From assembly GCA_039000515.1 (NCBI GenBank), contig JBCFYV010009882.1:47608639-47672638 (forward strand): a DNA stretch of 64,000 nucleotides. The letters run 5' to 3'. Position numbers and translations under genes: made by a program. The notes beneath the pieces are model-generated. The model was not told the DNA's origin, ran no database searches, and saw only the letters and a list, made by a program, of their open reading frames with translations. This document shows, piece after piece, positions 1 to 12,756 of the stretch; position 1 is the first letter of the stretch; every line of letters begins with the position of its first letter. This stretch comes from Timema cristinae (taxonomy: Eukaryota > Arthropoda > Insecta > Phasmatodea > Timematidae).

Positions 1-80
1 TACCCTCCTTATTACACCAAAACGGGATTCGAGCACCGATCTCCCTATCATCAGCATTCTACTTTATGGCGAGTGTGACT
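1..80 (-). repeat. SINE-2 fragment (tRNA-related head)
   Basis: The window opens inside a decayed minus-strand SINE-2. The stretch with CACCAAAACGGGATTCGAGC followed by 'cgatctccctatcatcagca' matches the B-box and loop region of better copies at 17,465-17,708. The body and tail lie outside the window. Confidence 0.5.
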
Positions 81-1400
81 TAAGTATTAGCTTGAAGTGA
101 TTAGAAACAAGCTTCTTAAATGTATTTGAAATCAAGAATTAAAGTGGAAAAGATAAGTTAAACTTTAAATTTCTTTATGTGTCTGTTCAACTAAAGATTT
201 TCTTGGCATTAATATTGGTACCTTGAAATTTACGAAATTGAAACTAATGATTTTGTATTATTTGAATGGATATAATCAAGTGTTACCTTAAATTAGAAAT
301 TAAAGATAGTTTAATAATTAGTTTTGTGTCCCAACTTTTTCTTTCTACCTATAATATTTTCTCTCTACCTATATTATTAATCTTTTATAGTAAACATATA
401 CACAACATATACGTAATGTAAAAAATAGTCGCCTTTGCTATACATTTTTGTCTTAATTTTTCTAAAAACTAATATATTCACCATACATATAATGAACACT
501 AAACCACTTGTATTTCATTTTTTAACTATCCCGTCCACCCCCCATACACCCCATCTAGCACCTAAGTAAAATATGCCAGTATCTCCTCTGAACTTAAACC
601 AAACCTACTGGGATACGCTTCAAATCATAAAATATTAACGATTTGGTCAGCATAAGACGTTAAGAAACGATCAATTCACGATGTGTTAATCTAGGTCAAT
701 TTTCCGGCTACGTACTGAAAGCGCACAGACTGAATGTGTTTACCAGCCTTTGGAGTATATTAGAAGCGCACAAGGTAGGTGCATAAAAAGCGCACCATTG
801 TTTGTATTCTCTGAATCTCAAATGGCAACATCAATGGTTGACATTGGACTAACCTGGCCTAGCCTAACCTAGGTTAGCACCAAATAATAAAAAGCTATTA
901 CCTTTTACCAATCATATATTTTTAAATGCCATCAACGCGATAGCTTATTCCCAACTTCATTGTGGGCACAAGATGTTTGCCACGTACTGCAGTTGTTGAA
1001 TTTTAACTGTGCAAAATTTGATACAAAGCTTAGGTGCACTTTTGATCCATATCATCCTCCAATTTTGATATGAGGTGTCCCCTCTGGTGCGCTTCTTAAG
1101 TTATCCTAAATTTTTCAACTACATTTAAATGGAAACCAGAAATGAACCAAAACCTTTAGCTTGACGCATCACTACAACTTCCACTGCCCCACTCATAATT
1201 AATTTATTGACAGGGCCATTCAAAAGTCTTGAAAGTAGAGTTCATGATGACCACGCGGAAACGTCTGCTACTTGAAATCATCACAATCTTGTTTTGTTTT
1301 TTATTCTATCACATCTTTCTAACTGTCAATGTTACCAACGTTTTAGTTTTGCCTTAGTTCGCATTTTGCAGCTACTAGCTTAAAGATAATTAATTTATAA
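81..1400. other. AT-rich stretch, no gene seen
   Basis: No ORF of note and no recognised repeat. A weak inverted pair, GAAGCGCAC near 762 and its complement GTGCGCTTC near 1,087, could bound a small non-autonomous element. I see no duplication of the target site, so I do not call one. Confidence 0.4.
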
Positions 1401-1405
1401 TTTAG

Positions 1406-1495
1406 AAGGAGTTTACCTCAATTTTCGCGAAGGAAAAGGTATAAAACAACTAGGAAAAACCACCCTGAGCCCACCCGGATGGAATTCGACCTTTA
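1406..1495 (-). repeat. SINE-2 fragment
   Basis: A degenerate piece of the SINE-2 body: 'ggaaaaaccaccctgagccc' corresponds to 'aaaaccaccccagttcaccc' in better minus-strand copies. Both ends have decayed. Confidence 0.4.
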
Positions 1496-1689
1496 GTCCA
1501 TATACTCACCAATTTTTTTTTCACTGTCTCTCAATATCCGTTCGGGCTATTGATACTCTTGCTAATTTAAGATAGGTAGTCATAGTTATCAGAAGGTTCT
1601 TTATTGCAAACGGTGGCTGAAAGTCATCAATGTCAATCTATTCGGAAATAAATTGTATTTACTTAGCTACGAGTATACTATACTATAAC

Positions 1690-2245
1690 CCGCCTCCTGT
1701 TATAGTGGTCAGAGCTCCTTGCTGCTGACCTAGAGGTCCTGGGTTGGATTTCAGACATACTGGGGGATTTTTCTCGAAAACATAATAATTCCCAAGGTCA
1801 CCAGGGTTTGTTTAATCAGGCTTGGATCCCCTTCGGTGCCCACATGATCTGACTTTCAATAACTGGATGATCAGGATTCGATCCTGGTTGGGTGTACTAA
1901 GGGTGGTTTTCCCTAAATGGTTTTCTAATAGCTATCCATGAGAATTCTGGTACACTTAATCTTAATTCAACCTACCTCATCCATAAACAATTAGCCTAAC
2001 TAGTACATAAGCGTATTGCCGAATGAGTAGTAAGACAAGGTGCTAAAACTAAAAAATATAGACAATAAAATATATATGCTTAAGTTAGGTTAAGATACTC
2101 ATTGGAACCACACACTCATATTCAATATCATCTCATCTCATTGGGACAAAAAAAGAGCCTCCAAGGAAAGGATATATGATTAGTGTATTCGGGTGTGCCT
2201 TGAGCGACCGTACCGGCTAATCTTTCCACAAACTGAATTACAGAT
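1690..2245 (+). repeat. Dispersed repeat family 3, split by a SINE-2
   Basis: The left part (about 1,690-1,845) has a tRNA-like B-box region, 'aggtcctgggttggatttca'. The right part (about 2,085-2,245) includes 'tcatctcatctcattgggac' and 'aaggatatatgattagt'. Both parts have counterparts in the same order at 47,285-47,830. Here the family is interrupted by a SINE-2 at 1,846-2,049, which must therefore be the younger insertion. The family is probably another tRNA-headed SINE, but its true ends are not resolved. Confidence 0.5.
1846..2049 (+). repeat. SINE-2 copy, inserted in family 3
   Basis: It contains the B-box-like GGATTCGATCC, the body line 'actaagggtggttttcccta' and the family tail ending 'gagtagtaagacaaggtgct'. 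The head is short and diverged. Its position inside family 3 gives a relative age. Confidence 0.7.
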
Positions 2246-2249
2246 TGAT

Positions 2250-2620
2250 GTAACCCAGATACGCCATTAATATGAGTATATTATTATCAATAAAAAGTGT
2301 TATTAAAAGATTATAATAATACCTTCTTAAGGTCTACTGCCTAATTGTTGTTTTCTTAACTTATTGAAAAATAAGTTACAAAACATATTAATAAAAATAT
2401 GATGTTATTATTTGTTTCGTGGTTGTGGCAACATATATTATAGATTGTGACATATTTTTACTAAATATTATTATATTCACCCTTATATCTCTTTATAACT
2501 GTCCATCAAAATAAATTAATGCATTGTATAGCTTAGGGAAAGTGACATACAAAAAAAAAAAAAAATAGTGGTTTAAATTTTTGTTTGTTTTTTCCAGTAA
2601 ACAGCGCATGAACACAACTG
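2250..2620. other. AT-rich filler, no gene
   Basis: Only A/T-rich sequence and a run of about 15 A near 2,551. Nothing else seen. Confidence 0.5.
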
Positions 2621-2906
2621 TAGGTGACCTGGTGGTCTAGGGGTAAGGTGTCAGACTTCTATGCTGGCGGCCGGGGTTCAATCCTCGGTCCCGGCAAAGA
2701 TTTATCTGATTACCAAACCCTCCCTTCACCTCTGACAAGACATCTTGTGAATGTGGGGAATGCCAGGCCTCCACCGTGGTTCGGATTCCACGTTAAACTG
2801 TAGGTCCTTCATTTCATCTCACAATCACCCTACCATTACACATTAGCGTAAGTGCGTATAACCCGAACGGGTAGTAAGACGCGGTGCTAATAATAATAAT
2901 AATAAT
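2621..2906 (+). mobile_element. SINE-1, full length, tRNA-Glu-like head, (TAA)n end
   Basis: A nearly intact short interspersed element. The head reads 'gacctggtggtctaggggta' and continues to GGGGTTCAATCC. Both RNA polymerase III internal promoter boxes are recognisable, and the head resembles tRNA-Glu. The body runs through 'ccaccgtggttcggattcca'. The tail is CCCGAACGGGTAGTAAGACG plus (TAA)n. A perfect 10-bp target-site duplication, AACACAACTG, lies at 2,611-2,620 and 2,907-2,916, so insertion by LINE-type target-primed reverse transcription is well supported. It carries no protein; ORFs across it are chance frames. Confidence 0.92.
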
Positions 2907-3069
2907 AACACAACTGAAGATGGTGTGTTAGACGTCCCTTGTTTCGGCTAGTTCCTTTCAGGAACCTACGTTTGAAAAGCATTTTTGAGGTAACCATAAA
3001 CACACACAAAAAAAAACAACACATCCAAACATTTATTTTCATAAGTTCTAGTTTCAATAATGTAAAAAT

Positions 3070-3105
3070 ACTACAACCCAAATGGGTAGTAAAAGGTAGT
3101 GCTAA
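3070..3105 (+). repeat. SINE tail-only fragment
   Basis: 'caacccaaatgggtagtaaa' followed by 'aggtagtgctaaa' is a decayed copy of the common SINE tail with no head or body left. Confidence 0.5.
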
Positions 3106-3740
3106 ATTCTTTTATTTTAACGGTTAAAAGAAAACGTAATTAAAAACCAACCATTTGTTGTGAAAGTTTTGACTACAAGATTAACAACTCAACATATTGT
3201 TTTGCAGATTATAAGGTTTGTTTAATAAACACATGGTATTTTTAATTAGATGTCACTAAACTACACTCTTGCCTTAAATAGACTATATGTGGACTAAAGT
3301 TTATGCTAATTTAGTCTGTTTTAAAGTCAATCTCAGGAATATATTCAACCCCATGGACAACAATGGCAAATTTTTGTGTGTTTCTTGATTGAATATCTTT
3401 TACGACCATATCTCATCACGCACACGCCCGACCACCAAGTTGAAGGACTACGCCTGTCGGCTGTCCGCGACTGCTTATTCAATATATTTAAAGCTGATAG
3501 AGATAATAATCATACTAAATAGTTAAGGATGAAGAAGATAAAGTATAGAGTAAATACGTCCGCATTTGCATGGATCAGTGGAAGTGAAACAACTATTAAT
3601 TAAAAAAACAAACTATTAAGTAAAAACCACTCATAAACACCCAATCAAGATTACAACCCAGCCTTCCCTATTCCCGACAAATAAGACTGAATGATATTAA
3701 CACCTAGACCCATGCCCTCCAGTGTGGGTAGTGTAGGTTA

Positions 3741-4400
3741 TTAAGCCCGGTTCACACAGAACGCTAAGCTAAGCTATGCTATTCTGTGCGATGCTGTACT
3801 AAGTTTTTGTCAGTTTGGTTTCACCCTTATTGCTAAGATACGTTATAGTTTCTCTTTTCCCTCCTGAATTCACTGTGGTTTCTTTCTGGTCTGCTCCAGT
3901 GAGGTTAAGTTATGGCATTCTCCAAAATAGACTATATTGTTTGAACTCAGATGATAATACTAAGGAGGCGGAGCTTCTGAGCAGTGGTTTTGGAAGTGGA
4001 AAAAAATTAGGATATGGAGGATTAACTTGATCAACTTTTGGTTCCATTTCAATATAAAAATACTTATTAAATATAAAACCTGAATAGAATATTACCTGAA
4101 TACAAACAAAATAAAAGCAAAATTTCAACAATTATTTGGTTATTTTCAACAATCCAGTAGTGCGCCTGTTCAACACGTAGCCCATGCTGCATTATGCGCA
4201 TGCGCAACTTAAGACTACTCAAGATGGGAGATGGAGAATTTTCCCGGCCAGCCATCGGAGAAAACATAGCGCGGCATAGCAAGCATATCCTAGCTTAGCT
4301 TAGCTTAACTTTCTGTGCAAAAATACACATTTAGAGCTATTTTTACAAACAGCAAAGAAAATCTTAGCTTAGCTTAGCTTTAAGTGTGAACCAGTCTTTA
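3741..4400. mobile_element. PIF/Harbinger-like MITE, 654 bp
   Basis: Inverted ends AGCCCGGTTCACAC (from 3,744) and, on the other strand, AGACTGGTTCACAC (from 4,397). Both are followed inward by tracts of AAGCTAAGCT type. The TTA at 3,741-3,743 and 4,398-4,400 is a 3-bp target-site duplication, typical of PIF/Harbinger elements. No Harbinger transposase is readable inside; short ORFs on both strands look like chance. The interior contains a GC-richer block (about 4,160-4,275). A non-autonomous element is the best reading; the superfamily rests only on the TTA duplication. Confidence 0.7.
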
Positions 4401-4883
4401 AATACTGTTCGTTTAAGTTCATGTAGTGTGTTTGTATTAAGTCTAATGCATATGGGAATTAAAATACTTAATGATTCAAATGATAGGATGCTCAAAAACT
4501 TTATTCAAATGAGCTATTTAAGCAAGTATTTGAGTAGTTGAAAAGCAATAAAACCCTTTTTTCAATTATATTTTCGTATGTTTAACACCATAGTCTTTAA
4601 TCAAGGAGGTTTGTAATATAGGAATAATTTTATATGACTTAAAGCAGAATGAGTTCTTAGGAGGTAAGGGAGAATCATGATAATGGACCACATAATGTAT
4701 AACCATTTAGTTCACCTAACCGAGATTACATCCATGAATTCTTAGTCATAGTAATTAATACAGTACGTATGTTATATTCATGACACCCTAGAACTTATGA
4801 TCAAAGCTGAGAACATTTTTCTAATTAAATTGAATATAAGATATATATATATATATAAATTTTATCTTTAATGAGATTTCGAC

Positions 4884-5072
4884 ATCTTGGTTCAGTCGGT
4901 AACATGTCTATCTACTGAATTAAGGGTCCCGGGTTCAATTTCTGGCATTGCCAAAAAATGTATAACTAGGAAAATGCGAGTTTATCCTATCACAATGTTG
5001 AATTAATGGCTGGGGTCTGGATGTTGTGCCTGTCTAATGAGAGCTCTCTTTAACTAGTCAGGTTAATACATT
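4884..5072 (+). repeat. SINE family 5 copy
   Basis: A tRNA-like head, 'tcttggttcagtcggtaaca' then GGGTTCAATTTC, is followed by 'gctggggtctggatgttgtg'. The same head-body order recurs at 36,980-37,155 with GGGTTCAATTCC and 'ccgggggctagatgttgtgt'. Two copies support a dispersed tRNA-derived family distinct from SINE-1 and SINE-2. Confidence 0.6.
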
Positions 5073-5074
5073 TC

Positions 5075-8000
5075 ATAATAAACAAATTATGAATAAATAT
5101 GCCCTAAGGTGTACTATATTTACACGGTGTTTTGCTAAAAATATTATATGTGTTATACATTTTTAACCACGCTGACCCTTTGTTCGGTAATTATGTATAA
5201 TAATAAATAAAATTTTAAAATAATGTAAATGAAAAGCATACACCTAATAATATCAGTTAAAGTAAGACTTAATAAATTAAAAAATATACAAAAATATTAT
5301 AGTTCTGTTTTGAATATATTATAGGTCAAAGGAACTAAACTGTCATTTATTTTTGCTTTACTAAAGAAGTATTTTTTTGGTGAAAATTATGTTCATTAGA
5401 TAAGGATTAAATCAAATTAAAAATAAATTCCCCATTTACATGTTTTTACAATTTTTATCACATAAATTGGCTCTCAAGAAAAAGGTTTTTTGTGTGTTAT
5501 TTCTTTCCTCTTGTTATTGTGACATACGTAAAGAAAATTCGTATTTAAAAATAATTGATATTGCTGAGAATAGTCTATATATTTAAATATATAAAGATTT
5601 AATATAATTATGTGTATATTTAACATATCTATACATGTATATGTATGTACATTTTTTAAAATATATATATATATATTATGTATTATTAATAATATATATA
5701 CCTTATACTAATATATACATACATTAAACTTATATAATACAATGTGTATACTAGCTCTCTTTTAAATCCTTTAAATATTTAGTTAAATTAAACGAATTAC
5801 TTTCCTAATTTTAATATACCTTAAGGTATTTATAACCAAATTATTTAAGAGTTTTGTGTCTTAAGCATCCATCATTTGTTAATTCAAGAGATATAAGGGA
5901 ATCTCACAACACGTTAATAACTTTCCACATTGCTTCTCGTTCCTTTTACATAGATATATGGTAAATATCAATACTGGAGCAGTTTAGCAAAAGGTCTTAT
6001 TTTCTATTCCTGTAATTAGACATAATTACGAGCAAGTGATATGAAAATAGCTCATTTAATGCCAAATGTTTAGTATTAAAGTATAATAAATGTATCTTTT
6101 TCAAGTCAAAGTCAAATAAACTAAATTTAAATTTCATTTATTGGTTTCGATCCTTTCCAAAATTATTTACAAATAAGTATTAATTTAGGAAGAACTATTT
6201 TTTTAACTAAGTCCTAACTAAAAATACTGCCTTAACAATCATTCAAGTAAATAAGATCCTGAAATATTCGGTTTTCCCAACTTATTACTAACCCAATTTT
6301 AATTGATTCACTAAATATTAAATTAAAATAATATATTAAATTAGACTCCAAAATAATTCAGATTATAAGAATCATATTATATCAGTTTACTAATTCTTTG
6401 GTCAGTATAAATTGTATTAAATTGGACCATTTCACTAAATGACAACAATGTTAACTAATTTATTAACTCCCTAGCCCCACAAGAACAGTTATGTTACCCC
6501 TTCTCTCTATGATCTTTGCCAGTGATCACATAGACTATGACGTAAAAGTTCTGCCTTAGACTGAATTGCTAATGTTTACTTATGCTCAAATTTTCTACGG
6601 ATACATTGAAAGTGATTTCTCCTCTCCTATAAACACAAATATGGGTGCATTTCGTATAGAAATACCTTTATCGCCCTAAACCATTATATTAAATGATTAA
6701 ATACTTTTACAATGGTTTCTAAGATACCATTTTATTGATAAAATATTAACAATTTAATTAATTAACATACACAGTAATTACAATGATAAACGTATAACAA
6801 TGGCTAATAACTACTAAAGGTAAATGTGTTTCCGAAGGCCACCAATAGGAGCGCTGAGACACCTCACAGGCGTTGAGAAGTCCCCCATTATTCAAAAAGT
6901 TGTTAATTTTTTATCAAAATATTGTTAACATCAAAATATAGATGAAAAGAATGTCCCTACATAATCAAAATCTTAAATTTTAAGTTATATAATTAAAGAA
7001 TATATTAAAAATGTAAATATAGCTCGATTGATCACTTGAGGATGATTTTAGATTCAGAGAAGCTTTTCTCCGTATAAGAAATCTCACCGTTTAAGTAAAT
7101 TTATCTTGAAGTAGAAACCACCCTTTGGAAAATTCAAATTAGTATTTCTTAAATTGTAAGAAAGAACAATTTAATCTAATAACAGATGTGATTATTTGAA
7201 ATTATTTTATTTGCTGTTTTTTTTTAAGTTCTAAGTCCATCATGATATGGTTTGTATCTGAAGTCAACTCAATTGAATGCAGCTAATCCTTCAGCAGTAT
7301 CGTATTCTGAGAAAATTAAGAGGTATTCTGTACTTTAAAAGCTGCAGGGAGGATTCGGTGGTCGAAGATTCTTAACCACCTTTGGCCAAGAAGATCAAGA
7401 GATGCTTCCCCTGGAAATATTTAAACATAAGTACCTCTAGTATAGAACAATGGATCTCAAACATTCATGTTTTTTTCGTACTCGCAATTTATCTTGGGAA
7501 ACTTCGCACCTCCCAACTCTCCTCGACTTTCTTTTTAAACTTATTTATATCTTTGTTTGAATGTCCATCTTTACAGACTACTACATACTTACTTCATAAA
7601 AGTACACCAGAACAATGTACAAAACACACCAAAACGTGAAACTACTGATGATTATTATCCACTCAAATTGTAATGGAATATCTAAACACAGCACACTGCA
7701 GTTCATCGCAATATCTATATAATCTGAGAGTTAAGTAAAAATGTCAAGGCTAAGAGCTATGAGCACACACTCCTGACTGTATAAGAGTGACATACAATAT
7801 TAAATTTGTTGAGTGTAATTAAACGTATACACAGGTAGCATTTTAATTTATTTGAGGCATTTAGCGTGAACTTTCTGGGCCAAGTGATTATATCAACTAA
7901 CGAATAACTTAAATCTAAAACAAACACAACACCCAGACCCCCGGTCGTTAATTCATCACCATGAAAGGGGAAATCCAAATTTTTCCAATAATATTCTTTT

Positions 8001-8860
8001 AGGCCATGACGGAAATCAAGCCAGGAACTCTTAGCCAAGTGGGCAGGCCAACTTCTGACTAAGCTAAAGTATCGGACTCGCAGGTAGCAATACGCAAAGT
8101 AAATATATATATATATCAAAAGAGTAAAATGAAGTACTATATGGATCAAGCGTCCATCAGAACTTGGTGGGAGGAATAAGGTGGATTATCCAACTCACGT
8201 TGCAATAATAATTATGAGCCTAAAACTATTTATTAAATCCTAACTATGCTCCAGAGGCTATTTATATCCGTAAACTGTGATCACAGTAAAAAAGAGGAGA
8301 TTTTTTTCCTATTGGGCCTATTTCTCTATCGCTACTTCATTGGTTTATTGCTGAGACATTTATATCTGAAAATACATTTTATTTTACCTTTTTTATCAAT
8401 CATTTTTAACTGTGAAATTATACTCATATCTTTTGGGATTCCTTGATTTATAGTTTATATAAAATCACAATGACTAATAATCAGATAATGTATGCTGCAA
8501 AAAATTATAAACTTATAAGCAACAACCAGAAGAACAAGGTCAAAATTCCATAAATACTTCATACTAAAAAACAAAACAAAAAAACATTTTCTAGCTAGTA
8601 CAGTTAAATTAGCCCCTCATTTACCATCCTCTCATCCCTACTTAACCCGTGTATACTTTAAAATGATGGTAGATATGCTTGTCAAATATATAATGATACA
8701 TGTGCCTAGAATGTATAAACATAATCTAATATGTATTTAATTATTGGATAGTTTAAAGCTTGTTATTTATACGATTATTTCACATATTATATTTTCATTT
8801 ATTTTATTTTATTTTACTTGAGCTATACTAGCCTAGAAAATAATCATTGTGATCTTGAAT
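5075..8860. other. Long AT-rich region, no gene supported
   Basis: Almost entirely A/T-rich sequence with (TA)n tracts near 5,660-5,700 and 8,105. The 130-codon opening on the minus strand at 7,757-8,149 shows no recognisable domain, begins in a low-complexity Ile/Tyr stretch and has no supporting context. I see no convincing exon, repeat family or RNA gene. Confidence 0.5.
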
Positions 8861-8889
8861 CTTGATTATTTGTTCAACACTTGGCACAT

Positions 8890-9090
8890 TGGTTTGCTTG
8901 CAATAAGTACTCAGCAGGCCCTGGGTTGTAAACACCATAGTTCATTGGCCAATGTTTGTTGGCGAGGGTAAAGGGGGAGTGTTGCAACCCCATAGACATC
9001 AGTCAAAATCACTAGAACTTCTTTGCTTTACCTGCTGTTTTCAAGCAGCAGGTCCTGGGTTTCAAAAGATGGGTAGGAAGAAACCCTTTT
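8890..9090 (+). repeat. Possible decayed tRNA-like repeat with small hairpin
   Basis: Two similar phrases, 'cagcaggccctgggttgtaa' and 'cagcaggtcctgggtttcaa', resemble the B-box region of tRNA-derived repeats. ACCTGCTG and CAGCAGGT close an 8-bp hairpin at about 9,031-9,054. There is no second full copy in the window, so the family call is weak. Confidence 0.3.
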
Positions 9091-9155
9091 TAAAGGAATA
9101 ATTACTTAAAATACATATTCTTGAATTATGAACAAATATTAGTTTACAAATTAAT

Positions 9156-9157
<2 letters not shown>

Positions 9158-9193
<36 letters not shown>

Positions 9194-9230
9194 TATACAC
9201 GTATATATATATACATTATACACGTATATT
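9158..9230. repeat. (TA)n microsatellite with a short duplication
   Basis: A pure TA tract is followed by two copies of a unit containing 'cattatacacgtata'. Confidence 0.8.
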
Positions 9231-9430
9231 TATTCACAATTGAAACATTACTATTCACACAGTTTTCAAAGACAACATTGAATTTATAAACTAGTCCATA
9301 TAATCATGGGTATGTGGCGCAGGACTAGCATACCCAGATAATACGCCACTGCCCTTCAGGTATATCTTTAATCTCTTGCACTATACAAGTTTCAAAAGCA
9401 CTAGCATTACTTCTGTACGAGTATTTACAG

Positions 9431-9470
9431 TCCAGGTGGTGATAACCTCACAAACAAGCAACCACCTGGA
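9431..9470. other. Perfect 10-bp inverted repeat
   Basis: TCCAGGTGGT at 9,431-9,440 and ACCACCTGGA at 9,461-9,470 are perfect complements around a 20-nt loop. This is unusual for its GC content in such AT-rich surroundings. Its function is unknown. Confidence 0.7.
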
Positions 9471-9619
9471 ATCTGATAAGTTATCAGTTGCCGTTTATAA
9501 TAAATTTTATAGTCACAACAAAATTTCTTATTAGTTTCTCTCCACCTCGGATAACTTAAGTATATTGTAATTAAGCGAGATGTTAGCGGGATTTGACCAA
9601 TGGATTTTAGCAATCCCTT

Positions 9620-11529
9620 GGAGAGTAAAAGACTTCAAAATATGGCACTTATTCCGATATCCAGAAACCTGAATTTATTGAACTCTTTTGAGAGCGTTAG
9701 TTTGGCATTTTGTCTATTTCTCTGTCTGATTGGTTGCGATGACTGACAAATTCGTTGACCAATTTTAACGAAATTTAACAAGGACATTATTTAAACCTTG
9801 GCCTAACGAAGAATGTAAATTTTGTACTTTAATTGTTGATGTTCATTGTGAGATTTACGTCTTAAATCACGTAAACAGTGGTCGATTTCTATGAATATAA
9901 TTATTGTACCGTTGAATATAGTATTGACTTTTTTGATGTCTATATTGATCACCAATAAAAAATATCTAATTAAAAACAAAGCGTAGTTATGGGAGTTAAT
10001 CCAACTTAAAATCCAAAGGGAAATTTTAACACTCTCAGTACGATACGAACAATACATTCTTAACTGTTCACAGAAAACCTCGCTTCCGTTTCGCTAGTCA
10101 TCACTTACATAGCCAAACAAAGTGACAACAGTTATTATGTCAATATTACGACTAATAAATTCAAATCAAATTTCTAAAATTTACATTTTAAACAACATAT
10201 TTGTTAAATGATTTTAATGTTGTCGTTGGTCTCTTTTGGACAGTTAAAACAAAGTATTTCGTATAGAGGTGGAGTAATCTTGTAACATTCTATAATGCTA
10301 GACTAATATTTATCCACTATGGAATCTTCAACTCTTAAAAGTTGATTCCAATATTTTAGTAACATTACTAACCTTAGAGTATTTCAAAGATATTAGTGTT
10401 TAAAAGGGTTCATTCACGAAGCGGTATTGAATCAACTGGATTGACATAATTATTGATCTTAAATGGCGGGAAAATTTGGTAGCTCTGCCAGTTCCCATTC
10501 ACTAGGCGATATACGACCAATTTGGTTGTCCACCACTTTTTTCTACCAGTTTAAATATCCCTTTATGAAGTGTGGGCATATATTTGATATAAGTGGTGTT
10601 TTTGTACTTTGTTGCTCACCTTGGGCGATCGTATTTATTAGTTACTAGTTACGTTCCACAGGCATAGAAAGAATGGTATGCTTCGATAAATTATTCCAAA
10701 AATGATGGTTTGTAAATTTCTTTTGAAAAATTATGTTCCTCTTTTCCTCCTTACTCACTTTGCTCAGCCACCAGCTATATAATAAAAATCTCTGCGAAAA
10801 CAACCACACTATTGAAAACGTGCAATTACAAAAACTACGTCAGGAAAACAACACGTGCTGACTGAGATGCATGGTGACAAAACACTCATTCATGCATGTG
10901 CACATCTAGCAGGTCGAGCAATTCGGTTTCCAACGTCCATTCCCTTAGCAACCATTGTGTAATCTGCTTCAGATTGCAAGTGAATTTGATCAGATACATG
11001 AGACTGACCATCAATCACCATATCACCTTGGTGATTTGAATATCGCCAGCAAACTGATTGCTTTACTCACTGAATGGGCGATATTTGAGAAATTTGCCTG
11101 AAAGAGACAAGCTTGTTAACCCGGTTTACTCAATATAACTTCATATAACCTTAAGTCTACTAAAGTTTCACTTCAAAATTATTCACGACGCAATTTATGT
11201 AATTTACCACTGTTAACCAAAGGTTACCTTTACAATTCGTTTTGTTCATTATTATCAAACAACTCGAAAACATCCTCAGTATGGTTTGGAAACAGACCAA
11301 ATGGCCTTAATTTTTGTGAAATTGTCTGTTTGTATTTCTTGTGAATGAGAAAAAAAAATCTTCCGGGAGAGCATTATAAATACTTACAATCATTATTTGG
11401 TGCTATGAGAGCTCTTCAAAATATTATTAATAAATATTGGCCTTAAAGTTTTATTTTTTATATCTTGAAATAATACTCCCAGTCTTTAGGAGTATCCTAA
11501 ATTTGTTCGAATATTTTTATGGTCAGAAG
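9620..11529. other. No gene seen
   Basis: Non-repetitive AT-rich sequence with a somewhat GC-richer patch at 10,830-11,060. The short ORFs here have no recognisable domains. Confidence 0.4.
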
Positions 11530-12110
11530 CAACTAAATCCTCAGAGCTATCTTCTACTATATTGCCAGATGCAGGTAATCAATCATATTTCTCTTCAAAC
11601 TTTTTTCATTATTTCACCGTTAGTATTATTTAAGTCAAATCTTAACTACCTTACATTCCTTTATATTAAGATGCAGATAGTTTTTGAGGCAGATTAACAA
11701 TCTCATGCATTATTTACCTTCAGATGCATCAAGTTGTTCAAGACTTCCTCCAGTATCTTGCACTACTTCATTGTCAGATGCAGCTACTCTCCGAAGCCTA
11801 ACGTTTTCATCACTGTGCGACAGATGTAGCTAGTATAACAGTCCTTCTTTCAATTTCTTTCAGTGCTTCACTTTAATTATTTACAGCAAGTTTATCAAGC
11901 CATCCTTCAAATTATTGCTTTGGTCTACGTGTTCATGTTGTTTTTAGATTTCCTTTAATTTATTGCATTATTTTACCGTCAGATGCAGTTGATTTAAATG
12001 TATATTTTCAATCTTTTTAATTGCTTTACTATCCTTTGCAGCTACTACATATGACCTTAATTCAACTCCTTGCATTTCCTTATCATCATAGATACAGTAA
12101 GTATTTTAAA
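11530..12110. repeat. Decayed minisatellite (about 50-105 bp spacing)
   Basis: Variants of CAGATGCAGCTA recur at about 11,565, 11,670, 11,722, 11,776, 11,820, 11,972 and 12,036. They are usually preceded by lines such as 'attgcattattttaccgt'. The spacing is irregular and the copies are diverged, so this is an old tandem array. Confidence 0.45.
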
Positions 12111-12756
12111 ACAGCCTCAATATAATGAAAAATGTTGACTTATTTTAAGTTTGAGTAAAATATGTGGGGAGTTTAAATAAATCTATTTAAAGACAAAAAT
12201 TTGAGATCAGTATTAGCAACCATTTTACTTTTCCACAATACCAAATTTAATAAAAAAACAGTAGTCTAGTTTAGAAAATTTTACTTTTCATAGCTAAAAT
12301 ATTGTTGAAATTCATTTTATAAAACTGTGTTGTTTTTTTAATTGTTCGTTTTGGGGACTATCCGCTACTACTAAGCTCCTCCGCTCTTCCTATCTTCAAA
12401 TACCTCTTAAATAATTAATACTAGAGATGGCTTTGTCGTTCCTTCTCCCTTCCTCCCTAAATACCATTAGGCAGCTTGTATACGGCTACTGTATCTTTGT
12501 GGATTCCTTAGTATTTTCTTGTGTGCGTGCATTCAATCCTTTATAGGGTTTGTGGATATTCTTTTTTGTAAATTATGTCTAGGGTGATAGACTACTGCAC
12601 GATTTGTTGCTCGAACCTTAGCACCAGCGGTATAGTTTTGGTTAAATGTAGGGTTGCTGTGCCTTAACATTGTTTTTATATTTTTTCATTTATTTGCACC
12701 CGCTCTGGTTATAAACCTATATACTTTACACTAATGCATCAGGGATTAGTGAGGCT

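Noticed and set aside
840..890. Telomere-like CCTAACCTAGG sequence
   Set aside because: Only a couple of TTAGG-like units are present; too short for a telomeric tract.
2638..2700. Functional tRNA-Glu gene
   Set aside because: It is the tRNA-derived head of a SINE with a clear body, tail and target-site duplication.
7757..8149. 130-codon minus ORF as a gene
   Set aside because: No domain, low-complexity start, no splice or promoter context, AT-rich surroundings.
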